Source: Haemonchus contortus | Lineage: Eukaryota; Nematoda; Chromadorea; Rhabditida; Trichostrongylidae | Direction: 5' to 3' | NCBI GenBank assembly: GCA_000469685.2 | Contig: LS997564.1 | Coordinates: forward strand, 24,920,459 to 24,984,458 | DNA: 64,000 nucleotides | Shown here: one piece after another, positions 22,830-34,678 of the stretch | Position numbering within the stretch: the first letter of the stretch is position 1 | Layout of the letters: each line of letters begins with the position of its first letter | Made by a program: the position numbers and the translations under genes | Notes under the pieces: generated by a model | What the model was told of the DNA's origin: nothing | Seen by the model: only the letters and a program-made list of their open reading frames with translations | Database searches by the model: none

Positions 22830-24070
22830 GTGCTGCCATTGAGCAAAGAAAAACGAAAGTAGCAAGTGCAAAATGCCTATACATACTTACGTGCGATTTT
22901 TGTAAGTGGATGCGGAAACCTGTGCCAGAATTCCATTAGTCGCGAGCACGTACGACGTAAACCTTTGCCAGTGGCCTCGCAATATCAGCTAACTGCAATA
23001 GAAATGTGTTCAACCTTTGAATTAAACCGCTTCACACTCACATGAGTTTGACCCATATGACCAATACATTGCCTGCTTCGATTACCCGTTGCATTTTGTC
23101 GACACGTGGGCACGTGGGGGGTGGGGGGGGGGCAGTATGCCGTTTGAGCATGAATTCACGCACTTCTTGTAAACATGCATATCAGCAGACCATCTTTCGC
23201 GTTCTACGGCCTCAGTTCGTACACACTGTCGTCATCGGGGTTATTTTCTCTCTCCATATTTACTATTTGCAAGGAGTGGAGAATATGCAAGTGACTGATC
23301 ATTGAAAAACGCTTTGATTAATAAAGAAAACATGTTTGATGGGTGATCATTGCCGTTTTGACTACAACACTCTAATGAAAACACGCGCAAGCCTTTCGCT
23401 ACCAGATCCTTCCATTCCTGATTTTTGAGTGGTTGTTCTCTCTTTGATGAGCGTTTCGAGGATTTTTTTATCAAGCAAAAACTCTCATCTCATTAAAAGT
23501 CAAAGTGAAAGTTGAAGCCAGATTGAAGCGCCCTTCTTTTGAGAGTCTGACCTTCTTGGAAGGCTCTCGAACATGAACTACCGTGAATTCTTAGAGAATT
23601 CTTACCGTGAATGCTTTTTCTGCTGCAGTGATAAATAGCTTCATAGACCGCACCAGTGAAAGACCTCAATTCAGGTCAAGGTTCAATTTTGAGTTTCCTC
23701 TCGTGTTCTAGTAATTTGGAGTTCAATTTCATCCCTCACAAAGAATTTCTTTCATTCGTGGTATGAAGTTTATAAAATTTAGAAGCTTCCATGGGCGGTA
23801 TTGTAACGCCTTCATTGCATTCAAATATCTTCGCTGCCGAAAATATCTTCAAATATCTTGCACTTCCTAGAGGCAAGCTAAGCTTCCCTGCAACCATAAA
23901 GTATCTCCTCGCGAAGTTCATCAAAGTAACTCTTGCTACACACGAAGCTTTAGCAATTGTAATGCTGAGTCAAGGGAAACAACAAAAAAATTGCATTTTC
24001 GTTTACTTTTTCTCGAATAGTTGGATTGAACGCTACAATTTCGAGACGCTCTCCTCTTATATTGGTGTCG
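22830..24070. other. 5' flank of aconitase copy A
   Basis: No gene seen. It contains a G-rich tract at 23108-23130 (runs of 6 and 10 G) and repeated ATTCTTACCGTGAAT-type words near 23580-23615. The promoter of aconitase copy A should lie towards the right end. Confidence 0.35.
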
Positions 24071-24076
24071 TTGCAG
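24071..24076 (+). promoter_or_regulatory. Probable spliced-leader acceptor of aconitase copy A
   Basis: TTGCAG directly abuts the ATG at 24077. Copy B has ATTACAG in the equivalent position, so both paralogues conserve an acceptor immediately before the start codon. Confidence 0.5.
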
Positions 24077-26322
24077 ATGCACGCTATTCGGCTAAACCGG
24101 CTTGCTTGGTCAACGCAAATCCGTGGCCTGCATACTAGTTCAGGTTGGCAGGTACAGATTGCTGCTGATTTGCTAGAAATTGCTAGATTTTCCTTTTTGA
24201 AGTCACGATTTATTCAGGCGAACGTTGCTATGAGCAAGTTTGACAAGAATGCATATTTACCATACGAGAAGCTGGCACACAACTTGAAGATCATCAGAGA
24301 TCGGTCGGTGACTATTTACTAGTTTATAACTCTGCTAACTTCCCAACAGTCGGCTACCAGAAATGGTTTGCGTCCCTCCTGCAATTAGGGAAGGAAACAT
24401 TGGGGTCTGCGGTTACGAGATTGCGTAGTCTGAAAGCCGGACGTTGATTGATGCTCAACTCATGTCCTTCTGCGTCATGCCAGCGTCAAGTGGAGCGAAG
24501 CTGAGTCGCTAGATCGTTCTTGGGCGAGCTTCCCCGCTCTCGACAGTCTACGTATCGAAAAGTTCGTCGCTACATTTTACAGCATGACTAGTGAGATGCA
24601 TAGCCATCCGCAGGAAACTAGCCCTCCGGCTCAGGTGGTACTTTCTTACTTTCTTACTTGGTGGGACTCTGAGTTGCACGACCTGACGTCAAGGCTTCAA
24701 AGCGCATAACAATCATGTCAAGTCTTCAGTCTACCGGCTCACACTCATTGTTTTACGGCACTATTTTCCAATGAGAATTCAAGAACTGATTTCGGTGAGA
24801 GGCTTTCTTAAACAAACGAACTGAAGAACTGAAGTTTCTACGTATACAGCTGATTCGAGAAGAGGCGCAAGAAGTTGATCTGTGAATGTTATCTGTTAGT
24901 TCAAATACTGCTTCCCCACTTTCATAGTTGAAACTGCCTTATTGCCAGATTCTGATAATCGCAACCTATAGGCCTACAGAAATAGCCTTCCCACCCGTGC
25001 CTGGCCTCATATTTGTTTCTACTCGTGTATTATCGTTGATCTTTGCGGCCTTTTCTATCCCAGAAACCCGAGAACCATGGAACATATCCTTGCATGATCC
25101 AATTTACGACTATTCATTTATACCTATACAGTTATCCAAACATTTGGTAATCGGAATCATTTACTCCATTATTCCCGGAGCTTCAAATATGGCAATAAGC
25201 CATTAACGAATCACAAAGTAATGATTATCGTCACTTTATTTTTTCAGTTTAAAACGACCGTTGACCCTTTCCGAGAAGATCCTCTATAGCCATTTGGATC
25301 AACCAGAAGCTGAACGTATTGAACGTGGGGTGTCCTACTTACGGCTACGTCCGGATCGCGTAGCGATGCAAGACGCCACCGCCCAGATGGCTGTGCTTCA
25401 ATTCATTTCGTCAGGATTGCCTAAGGTGATGCCAGCTATCACGGGAGTGTTCTTGAATCAGTGTTAAGAGCATGCAGTTGACCAGAAGCTCATCGCTCAC
25501 TGTATGCAGACTGCCGGGCCGACCACGATTCACTGCGACCATTTGATTCAAGCACAGAAGGGAAGTACTGATGATTTAGCTAGAGCGAAGGTCAGTGGTC
25601 TGTCCATGCCATAAATGCTGTCCTTGCTTTAGTAAAGTCGTCTCTCTTACATATAAAAATCCACCTCTATCTGAAGGTTACCAATACTTTCAGAACCTCC
25701 ACAATGAAGTATTCGATTTTCTTTCATCAGCAGGAAGCAAATACGGCATGGGATTTTGGAAACCCGGATCCGGGATTATTCATCAAATATTTCTGGAGAA
25801 CTACGCCTTCCCTGGGCTTTTGCTTGTCGGAACTGATTCCCATACTCCGAATGGAGGTAAATCGTTATTTGCGCATCTTCTACACCATTTCACAATTCAT
25901 ACTCGTTATACAGGCGGCCTGGCTGGTCTCTGTATTGGAGTAGGCGGAGCGGATGCGGTAGACGTGATGGCTAATATACCATGGGAGCTGAAATGCCCAA
26001 AAGTGATAGGGATCCGACTGAGCGGCAAACTATCTGGATGGACTTCGGCGAAGGACATCATCCTCAAGGTAAGTAGGGTCACTCCCAGTCCAGTGGCTTG
26101 GAGATATACTTGGAATTTACCGATTCTTGAGGTCTGCGAAATGCTGACTGTGAAAGGAGGTACCGGATCCATTATTGAGTACTTCGGTCCTGGAGTCGAG
26201 TCAAGTTCTGCCACTGGAATGGGGACAATCTGTAACATGGGGGCTGAAATCGGAGCAACCACATCAGTATTCCCCTATAACGAAAGTATGAGGAATTATC
26301 TTGTGGTGAGTTTGTATGGTAT

Positions 26323-26974
26323 TTAAAGGCACGATTCATGATAAAAAGGTTACTGAATTCTTCCTTTAGGAATAAGCGCCCCCCTTGGGTGGTAGAAGGG
26401 ACCCTATTGCTCCCACAATCTCGGCGCTCAGGGCATAGTGGAAGCCCCGTTGCTGCCGTAGTTCGCTTTCCCGTCCCTCGATCGGTGTCACGTCAGACGA
26501 GTGTCGAGACAATACAGATTGCTATTATTCGTTCTAGGACCCGCGCACAATCAGCTAATCGCCGAGCGATGAGGCGATGTTTTTCTCCCATTCTTTTTTC
26601 CTCTATTTTTCTTTGTGCTGCCGCGATCCCTTATTTAATTTCCTACTCCTAGGGGCTGAAAAAGGTGAGCTACTTTTGCTGTTACTCAGGTTTTTTGTTT
26701 ATTTATGCCTATAAGTGAATAACTTTTCGCTTACCATTGTCACCCACACGTACACGATGACCCACATTGTATAGCTCGTCCAAACACCTCACTTTTCTTC
26801 ATTTTTCTGGTTTCATTCTCGTCCAGCCCCCTTTTTAACGGTTCTTCGAAGCCTTTTTTCACTTTGGAAACACCGATGCACGCAGTTTCTTCCCTCAATC
26901 GCACTAGTTTCGATCTTGCCTTCCATTTTTCACCATAATCTGGATTACCCAAAATTATCGTGAACTGTCTTTTA
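26323..26974 (-). mobile_element. MITE M4 in aconitase A intron 7
   Basis: It begins TTAAAGGCACGATTCATGAT and ends ATCGTGAACTGTCTTTTAA. Its reverse complement aligns with MITE M6 (28732-29249) over both ends, for example GGTAATCCAGAT, AAAAAGGGGGCTGGA and the CAGACGAGTGTCGAGAC block. Non-coding. Confidence 0.75.
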
Positions 26975-27450
26975 AGGCACAGTTCACGATAATTTTAAAT
27001 TACCCTTTCGAGGTTTAATAGGTTCAAAGCGGAAGTGTCGATGTAGAGTAGTACATCGGTAGCCTAAGAAAACTGAAGAATCCGCCTTCTTCATGGTTTT
27101 TTAGAAGTTGTGGAAGTGGAGGTTGTACGAGATCGCCGTGACGAGAATGGGATATAAGGGGTGTTTGGACGAGATTTAACTTGCTCCCATTGCGCAAAGA
27201 AATGACTACATCAAGCCAAAATAGTGTGGAACTGCCATTCTCTGCCACAATGGATCACTGCATGTTGTTTGAACCCCCTATATGGAAGCCCCTTGGGTAG
27301 GACAGCCTCGACAGAACCGTTGAAACTCGTCCAGTATGGCTGTGGCATTTACACGATACAATCTCTGTCCCCTTATTGTGCCCTATCCGAGACGTTTTTC
27401 GACCTTATAACGGCAGGTGTGGTATAAGAGGGAGCCTCGAATTCACTCTC
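26971..27450 (+). mobile_element. MITE M1-type copy, abutting M4 and truncated at its right end
   Basis: It starts TTTAAGGCACAGTTCACGAT, overlapping the last bases of M4, and aligns with M1 (11263-11717): GGTTGTACGAGATC, TGGACGAGATTTAACTTGCT, CCTTATTATGCCC-like blocks. I find no right terminal repeat. Two family members inserted head to tail share the TTAA at the junction. Confidence 0.65.
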
Positions 27451-28731
27451 ATACTCAATCATACTTTGCCAACTGCACCTCACCAACGAATCAACTGACA
27501 GTGTCGATTCATTTCACTCCATTTGTTGTAGGTATAGTCGCTTGGTATTTCGTTCACGTACACTTTGCCCTTCTACCTACTCGTGTGTAGCTATTTGTAA
27601 GCAGTTAGTACATTAGAATAGGTTGTAAGAGTGCTGTGGGTGCATAAGCTGCCCTAAGAAGTCTGATCTCCTCCCGTGCTACACCCTGCTCATGGCTGAT
27701 TGCCTTTCCACACTTCAACTCGGCAGAATAACTAGGCAGTTTTCTTGGTTTGGGAATAAAAATTCCCAGAAGGAAGTAGTCCAAAAGTAGTTTGGAACCC
27801 ACCCACCTACTGAACATGATGACTTTTTTGTTACAGGCAACTGATCGCGAGTCAATCGCCAACGAAGCCGAGAAATACAAGGATACTCTCGTTGCAGACG
27901 AAGGAGCTCATTACGATAGAGTCCGTCATTGACAGCTTCTGAATGCTTTGAAACAGCTCCAGTGATTTTATGTCCCTTTCAGATCATCGACCTCGATTTG
28001 GACACTCTTACTCCTCATGTCACTGGCCCTTATACACCTGATCTCGCATCTTCAATTGACAAGCTTGGCGAAAACGCGAAGGAAAACGGATGGCCACTTG
28101 ACATCAGGGTCTGCCTTATCGGATCATGCACGAATTCCTCATACGAAGACATGACGAGGGCCGCGTCCATTGCTAAGCAGGTGACGACTTAAACCAATTT
28201 TATACTGCCCTACATTAGCTTGATTTCGAATCTTCTTTGTTGCCAGCCAAGCTGTCTAGCGAAATTTATTTTTGGTGGTCTGGTTTGGCATTGGTTAATC
28301 TGACCAGCTATTCGGGCACACAAAACCATCAGTGGCATGAGGGTTTGACGAGACAAGTAGCAAATTGTGAACGTGAAGAAAACCGTCAATGAGGAGCTCT
28401 CTAAGATGACCAGATGGCTGAGGTTGATCATCAAAAATGACATGGACATTTGCAAAGCTCTTCGCAGATTTTCATTTTTTAGATGCTCATGAACCATTCT
28501 TTGAACCCGGACATGATACACTTCATTTTGCAGGCTCTCGACAAGGGCATGAAAGCTAAAATCCCGCTTACTGTGACACCGGGATCAGAACAAGTTCGCG
28601 CTACTTTCGAGAGAGATGGTTTTTCGAAAATCTTTGAGGAATTCGGAGGAGTTGTTTTGGCTAATGCTTGTGGACCATGTATAGGTAAGTTTGGGCTGAC
28701 GAGCAGGTCATTAGCAGGTGCTCTTATTACA

Positions 28732-29249
28732 CAAAGGCACAGTTCGCGATAATTGGTAATCCAGATCATGATGAAAAATGGGGTGAAGAAACTGCGTGAA
28801 TCGCTATTTCCAAAGTGAAAAAAAGCTCCGAAAACCCGTTAAAAAGGGGGCTGGAGGAGAACGAGGCCAGAAAATGAAGAAGAGTGGGGCGTTTGGACGA
28901 GCTATACAATGTGTGTCACTGCGTATGTGTGGGTCTTGATGCGAATAACAGACTACGGTAAGCAAAAATTTAATCACTCATAAGCATAAGTAAACAAAGA
29001 AACCTTAGTAACAGCAAAAGTAGCTCACCTTTTTCAGCCTCTGAGAGTAGGAAATTAAATGAGGGATCGCGGCAGCAAAAAGAATAACAGAGGAAAAAAG
29101 AATGGGAGAAAAACATCGCCTCATCACTCAGCGATCAGCTGATTATGTGTGGGTCCTAGAACGAATAGTTGCAATCTGTATTGCCTCGACATTCGTCTGA
29201 CGTGACATCGATTGAGGGGACCACGAATTATCGTGAGCTGTGCCTTTAA
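28732..29249 (+). mobile_element. MITE M6 in aconitase A intron 10
   Basis: The left end AAAGGCACAGTTCGCGATAA and right end TTATCGTGAGCTGTGCCTTTAA form the terminal repeats. It is the same subfamily as M4, in the opposite orientation. Confidence 0.8.
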
Positions 29250-30592
29250 TGCCTCTAAAGTTGGTAATAAATTTATCTGACAACGCCTCTACTAGAAATT
29301 ATAAATTCTTTTCCAATAGTATATTCTATTTGCGCTCGACTACCTACCTTCATAAGGTTCAACGTTATGCCCAACTGTGCCTACCTACAAAAGCTTTCAA
29401 TTTTATGCAATATTTGAGTTCTATCAGTGCTGTAGGGCAATGGGACCGACGAGATGTGAAGATGGGCGAGAAGAACACTATCGTGACTTCTTTCAACCGT
29501 AATTTCACCGGAAGAAACGACGCAAATCCAGCAACGCACAGTTTTCTTGCATCCCCTGACACTGTCGTAGCAATGGCCATTACTGGAAGGCTCGATTTCA
29601 ACTCTCTAAAAGACGAGCTGATTGCATCTGACGGTATGCTCATTTCTCGAACCCTCTTACAAAAGTCATTGTCATTCTGACAATAACAGGGTCGAAGTTC
29701 GTGCTTCAATCTCCAAAGGGAGACTTTCTTCCTGAGAAAGGATTCGATCCGGGTGTGGACACTTACCAAGCACCTACAGGGTCCGGAGAGGTGAACGAGG
29801 GTTCTCTTCGCTCAGTCTTGTTCTACTACTTTTCGAACATTTAGGTTGTCGTCGATCCTAAATCGGAACGTTTGCAAATTCTTGAACCGTTCGACAAATG
29901 GGATGGAAAAGATCTGGAGGACATGCTCATTCTCATCAAAGTCAAAGGGAAGTGCACGACTGATCACATCTCTGCTGCTGGACCGTGGTTGAAGTATCGA
30001 GGTCATCTCGACAACATTTCTAACAACATGTTTCTGACAGCCGTGAATGCCGAAAACGGAGAGATGAACAAGGTGAAATCACCCTCTGACTGAAAGTACT
30101 TTTTGGTTTTTTGTTTTGTTTTGTTCAAGGTAAGTACTGCCTTCCGCTCATATTAATCCAGCGATATTACCCTTAATAAAGTAGTATTCGTTTTAATCGG
30201 AAAGCAAGTGTACTACTCTTCAACAGTTACTTACTTCATGCTCCCAAATTTGTTACATTCGCTTTTACTTGTCGATTCAGTTTGGTTTTCCCCCTGAACA
30301 AATATACCCAGGAGGTCAGCGTTGAATGCGGCAAGTTGAGAACCGACAACTCACATCCAGAAGAGATTTAACAAAAAGTGCTTACTTTAAGATTTCAGGT
30401 CCGCAATCATATCACCAATACATATGGCACTGTTCCGGATACGGCACGCTACTATAAAGCCCACAAAAAGCAGTGGGTGGTTATCGGAGATGAGAATTAT
30501 GGCGAAGGATCCAGTCGTGAACACGCCGCTCTTGAACCACGACATCTTGGGGGACGAGCCATCATCACCAAGTCTTTTTGCCAGAATTCACG

Positions 30593-31649
30593 GTAGGACG
30601 ACTTCAAAGGAGATCTCATTTGTTTCAGTCACTTTTACAGATTGTCGGATTGTAGTTGCTTAAGAAGCGCAGTACACGATCACTCTAGGGTACCTAATTT
30701 CAGACGAATAATGAAAGTGATAGTCCAGAATGTTGCAAAATGGTAAAACGCGAAAAATGGCGAGTTCAGAGAAATACAAGGCTTCCGGAAAGTTTCAGAA
30801 TTAGGGGTAGGCCGAGAATAGCATGAGAAAAATGTATGGAATTGGTATTTGGACGAGCTGGCCTAGTGTGTATGCCGTTTTGAACAGCTGGCACAGTAGG
30901 CTGCCTGCGTGCAACGTGTACATCCCGATGTGAATGGCACAAACTGAACAACGTCGTGAGTACTCGTCCGCCTTTGGGTGTTTGCGTCGGTAAGGGGTCT
31001 TATTGCGGCCTATTTGGGCGCTTTCAACCCAAATTCGTCCACTTTGCTGTCATTCGGGGTTACAGGTTCGGAAAAGAGAAAGAAAAGAGAAAAAGAGAGG
31101 AAGGAAACGGATGATGGAGGAATGGTAGTGTGCCTGATCCAGCTGTATGCCTACAAAGTTGTAGTATGCGTAATCTTAGCAGTCAAATGATGCAATTTCT
31201 GTGGGAGAGCATAGATGAAGACAAGTAAACGCAGAGTTCAACCTCGGATTTGCTCAGAGTTAGATCTACATCTGGCTCTAGCAACTTTCATGTTTTTATA
31301 TCTGAGTTTCTAAATGAGTTGATAAAGCCCTCTCTAGAATATAGCACGATCCTTCATTATTTATTCCTATTCTGCTCATATTCACACTTTCATAGGAATC
31401 GGTCGCTCGCATCACATGCTCACTTAGCTTTCGCTTTTCTTTTTTGTCAAAGGACACTTTTTATGTTCTGAGTCTTCACTTTTTAGGGTTTTATGCATAG
31501 TTTTTTTTAACTATTTCGGGTGAACTTCTGTTTACGATTCCAATAATTGAAGAAATAAACTAGGGCGCGGGGAGAAGAGGAACACTGTCACTACTTTCGC
31601 TACGCTACAAGTGCCACTTACCCGGTAGATAATGGTACCGAGCCGGTTT
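30593..31649. other. Left part of aconitase A intron 14
   Basis: Non-coding by my reading. It separates frameshifted exon 14 from the LTR element. No clear terminal repeats of another element were found. Confidence 0.4.
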
Positions 31650-31962
31650 GTATGCGTGGAACTCCTGACGCGATATAAGTTTATTGGGTATATTACCCTA
31701 TATACAAGCAGACCACAAGAAGGAGAACGACTGAATCTCCGAGCCATCCACGGTCCTTATATACGGTGGATTATGGGCGGGGAGATGACAATGATAAGCT
31801 ATGATTACATTCCACAGTACTGATCAGCCGTTAAGCTCAGCTTACAAGATGAGTCATCCACAATCTATCAATACAATATACATATAAAATAATCACAACC
31901 AATAATCAACCATGCTCAAATCATACAAATACTAAAAACTATCATAGAGAGTATTCTCTATA
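31650..31962 (-). repeat. 3' LTR (in element orientation)
   Basis: 313 bp, from GTATGCGTGG to CTCTCTATA on the plus strand. It includes a TATATA-rich segment and matches 33291-33603 with about seven differences. Confidence 0.85.
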
Positions 31963-32008
31963 CTCCCGGCCGAGACGAGTAGGTTCGACCACTGTTGTAC
32001 GAGGCACT

Positions 32009-33054
32009 TCACTTGTGCTGGTGGTCCATCGATCTTGTCGAACTGCGTCGCTTCTCCTGTCCTCGGCTTGCGTCCTGGTCTCTCCTGGTGCTGCGAGAAT
32101 CGCTACTCCTTCTGGCTCCCTCCGAATGTTCCCGAGTTCTCGAGTGGCTCAGGCTTCTCTTGTGGCTGCGCTTGATCTCTTCTCGCTCAAGCCGACGCTC
32201 CAGGTCCTGCATCTCTCGTTCCACCCGGTCCTCCCTTGCTTGAAGGCGTGATCGTCGCTGTTTCAGGTCATCGATCGTTCTTGTTGATCCGCTCTTTTCT
32301 TTACATTCCTCTCGTTCCCTTTCGATTGACTGGTTTACTTCCAGCATCGCATCCCTGACCTCTTTCAGCTCTCGTTCAGTCTTACTCATCTGTCGTAGAA
32401 TCCTCTCCATTTCAGGAGAGGGCTCCCTCGCGGCGCGTGGTTGTGGGTCCTCGTCGACAACATTCTGGGAATTCAGCTCCTCGAGACTCGTCTTCAGTTC
32501 GTCCGTGTCTTTGTGAAGCTGCGGGAGGTTCAGTGCGTCTACTTTAGCTTGCAGTCCTTGAATTGCGATCTGAAGCTTTCTCCATCGAGTTTGTTCCACC
32601 GACGACTGTTCCTTCTGCAGAAGCAGTAGCGGTACCCTTCATCATTTGTTCTACTCGATCGAGGCGATTTGTGATTGTGTCCATTTTCAGCAGCACCGTG
32701 TCGATTTTGGCTTCGATTGCTTTTTGTGCAGTTTCGCTCCGCAGTTGATGAGTTTGTAGCAACTGTTCGAAACGCTTGAGGTACTTTATACTTTCTTCTG
32801 ATGAAGCGACGGTAACGGCAGGAGCCAGCTGGTCGACTTTGGATGCTGCTAATCGCAAAATCCGACTTCATTGTTGAAGAAATTCCTTCAGCATTGTTCC
32901 AGAAGCGCGACCTTTCTTGGGGGGGAAGACCTTGTTCATCCGATGGAAGTTGCAGAACTGCTTGTGCCCAATCCTTGTTAGCCTCCAATGCACTATTGAG
33001 CCTACTCAGCGCTTTCGTTAGTAGTCCCTGTCTCGTGGACAGCGTAGTAGCCAT
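32009..33054 (-). pseudogene. gag-like coiled-coil protein, two frameshifts
   Basis: Reading from ATG 33054 the frame opens with MATTLSTRQGLLTKAL and continues to about residue 65. It then shifts into the frame of the segment 32858-32544 (EESIKYLKRFEQLLQTHQL, predicted coiled coil), and shifts again near 32590 into the frame ending at 32009, which is very rich in Glu, Arg and Ser (MERILRQMSKTERELKEVRD, then an SR-like tail). Overlapping frames at both joins show single-base indels. The N-terminus resembles BEL/Pao gag; the rest is low-complexity coiled coil. No zinc knuckle or protease motif was seen. Confidence 0.6.
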
Positions 33055-33290
33055 GTTAGTCGTGTTAGTGCGTCACTTCACTCTGTTAGTGGTGCGTTCA
33101 CTCGGTTAGTAGTGCAGGACAAGGACTGTCAGCATGCACGGGCAGGACTGTGTGCGAGAGATCGTGTGTGTACTCACTTCCCCTTTTTTCCGGACTCCTC
33201 CGAGACTCCTTGACCGATCCTCTGCTGTGATTCCTTGATCGATCCCCGGCTTCGTTCGCTCAGGCTCGATGCACCATATGCCGGTGGTTC

Positions 33291-33603
33291 GTATGCGTGG
33301 AACTCCTGACGCGATATAAGTTTATTGGGTATATTACCCTATATACAAGCAGACCACAAGAAGTATAACGACTGAATCTCCGAGCCATCCACCGTCCTTA
33401 TATACGGTGGATTATGGGCGGGGAGATGACAATGATAAGCTATGATTACATTCCACAGTACTGATCAGCCGTTAAGCTCAGCTTACAAGATGAGTCATCC
33501 ACAATCTACCAATACAATATAAATATAAAATAATCACAACCAATAATCAACCATGCTCAAATCATACAAATACTAAGAACTATCATAGAGGGTATTCTCT
33601 ATA
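33291..33603 (-). repeat. 5' LTR (in element orientation)
   Basis: 313 bp, the direct-repeat partner of 31650-31962. Its outer end lies 47 nt before exon 15 of aconitase A. Confidence 0.85.
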
Positions 33604-34106
33604 GAGCGGGATTCCAGTTTTGAGCCGCAAGAATATTTGAGAAATTGCAGAGACAAACTTGAAAAAGCAAGGGATGCTTCCATTGACATTCACTGATCCT
33701 GACGATTACGACAAGATCGATTCTGGCGATCAAGTATCAATAGTTGGCTTGAAAGAGTTTGCTCCAGGCAAGCCGCTGAAAGCCGTGATCAAAAAGCCCG
33801 ACGGTTCCAAGGTATCGCATCTTTTTAATTTGCCTACATCTATAGAAACCTTTTTTGTTCATAGGTCGAACTTTCACTCAATCACACTTTCAACGAATAT
33901 CAGATCGAGTGGTTCAAAGCTGGGTCAGCACTGAACGAGACAACGCACACCCTTACTTTGAAGTAAACCGTATACTTCTTCTAGACATCTCCCTCTAGAC
34001 TTACCATTAGTGTCTAGCCCTTTTTCTCAGAGTCGATCCGTATATCTGTGATAGTTTGATTGTTTTTTAAAGATGCTGGCCGTGAACATACATCAATTGT
34101 AGCTCT

Positions 34107-34112
34107 AATAAA
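34107..34112 (+). terminator. Candidate poly(A) signal AATAAA for aconitase copy A
   Basis: AATAAA lies about 140 nt after the TAA stop of exon 16. Position and sequence fit, but the region is AT-rich so chance is possible. Confidence 0.35.
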
Positions 34113-34631
34113 TTATCTCTTTGGAATACAGATAAATAATTTATGCACGATTGACGATTCACTCATTTTAGCAACCCCTATCTCACTCAGACTAGAAACT
34201 AAGAACACCTTAAGATTGTGGAGGCGGATCACAATTATTTACTCATAAATTGAGCTGACAATATGCTAATTTCAACAGCTCCAATCATTGGCTTTTCTGC
34301 ATAGACGCTCCTTTCATCCATTGATCAGTCGGAAAACTGTTAAGTAAGGTCACTCTTCAGATACGGAATGTAGCTAGGTCGTTTCATACTACTGACCCTG
34401 CTGGCGTGCTTCAGCTTATTCGAATTCGAATTTCTTCAACACATTACGCCGTCCTCTACGATATTACATGGCCGAAAATAGCAACTTCAACTCGGGGGTG
34501 TAAGCAGGAAACCAGCTGCAGAAGAATTGTGGTAGTCGACAGAGCGTACCCCTCGGGAAAGAGGTAGCTGTATTGGTCGGAGTCAAGCGATTCACCACTC
34601 TTCATCTTTTTTTTCATGGCCTGCCATAGCT

Positions 34632-34678
34632 ACTTGCCTAAAAAGTGAGCCGCAGCATGGCCCACTTTTTAGGCAAGT
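34632..34678. repeat. Short inverted repeat (20-bp arms)
   Basis: ACTTGCCTAAAAAGTGAGCC (34632-34651) and its near-perfect complement (34659-34678) surround a 7-nt loop. Probably a MITE remnant. Confidence 0.7.

Larger units (their letters stand above)
31650..33603 (-). mobile_element. Short LTR retroelement with gag only, in aconitase A intron 14
   Basis: Two direct repeats of 313 bp (31650-31962 and 33291-33603) differ at about seven positions, so the insertion is young. The 1328-bp interior holds only a gag-like frame on the minus strand and no protease, reverse transcriptase, RNase H or integrase, which makes it non-autonomous. The gag start (MATTLSTRQGLLTKALSRLN) resembles nematode BEL/Pao gags. 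I could not identify a target-site duplication, and the LTR ends are not TG...CA. It would depend on enzymes supplied by a full-length relative. Confidence 0.8.
24077..33966 (+). pseudogene. Mitochondrial aconitase copy A (aco-2 like), frameshifted in exon 14
   Basis: Aconitate hydratase, interconverting citrate and isocitrate in the mitochondrial TCA cycle. Sixteen exons: 24077-24151 (basic presequence), 24218-24303, 25248-25425, 25510-25590, 25694-25856, 25914-26068, 26132-26305, 27837-27920, 27983-28180 (cluster Cys in [11 protein letters not shown]), 28534-28684 (cluster Cys in ACGPCIG), 29436-29633, 29690-29790, 29845-30072, 30399-30592, 33651-33811 and 33865-33966. Exon lengths equal copy B everywhere except exon 14 (194 against 193 nt): TCTTTTTGCC replaces TCGTTTGCC, shifting the frame at about 30574-30579 and giving a stop soon after [19 protein letters not shown]. 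The last residues also differ ([10 protein letters not shown] instead of [10 protein letters not shown]). Introns 7, 10 and 14 hold mobile elements. The rest of the frame is open, so this is either a young pseudogene or an assembly indel in a working gene. Confidence 0.85.

Noticed and set aside
23108..23130. G-rich tract as a functional quadruplex
   Set aside because: Only two long G runs in one short tract; insufficient to claim a regulatory structure.
25906..26262. Minus-strand frame over aconitase A exons 6-7
   Set aside because: Shadow of a conserved aconitase exon pair that includes an in-frame intron.
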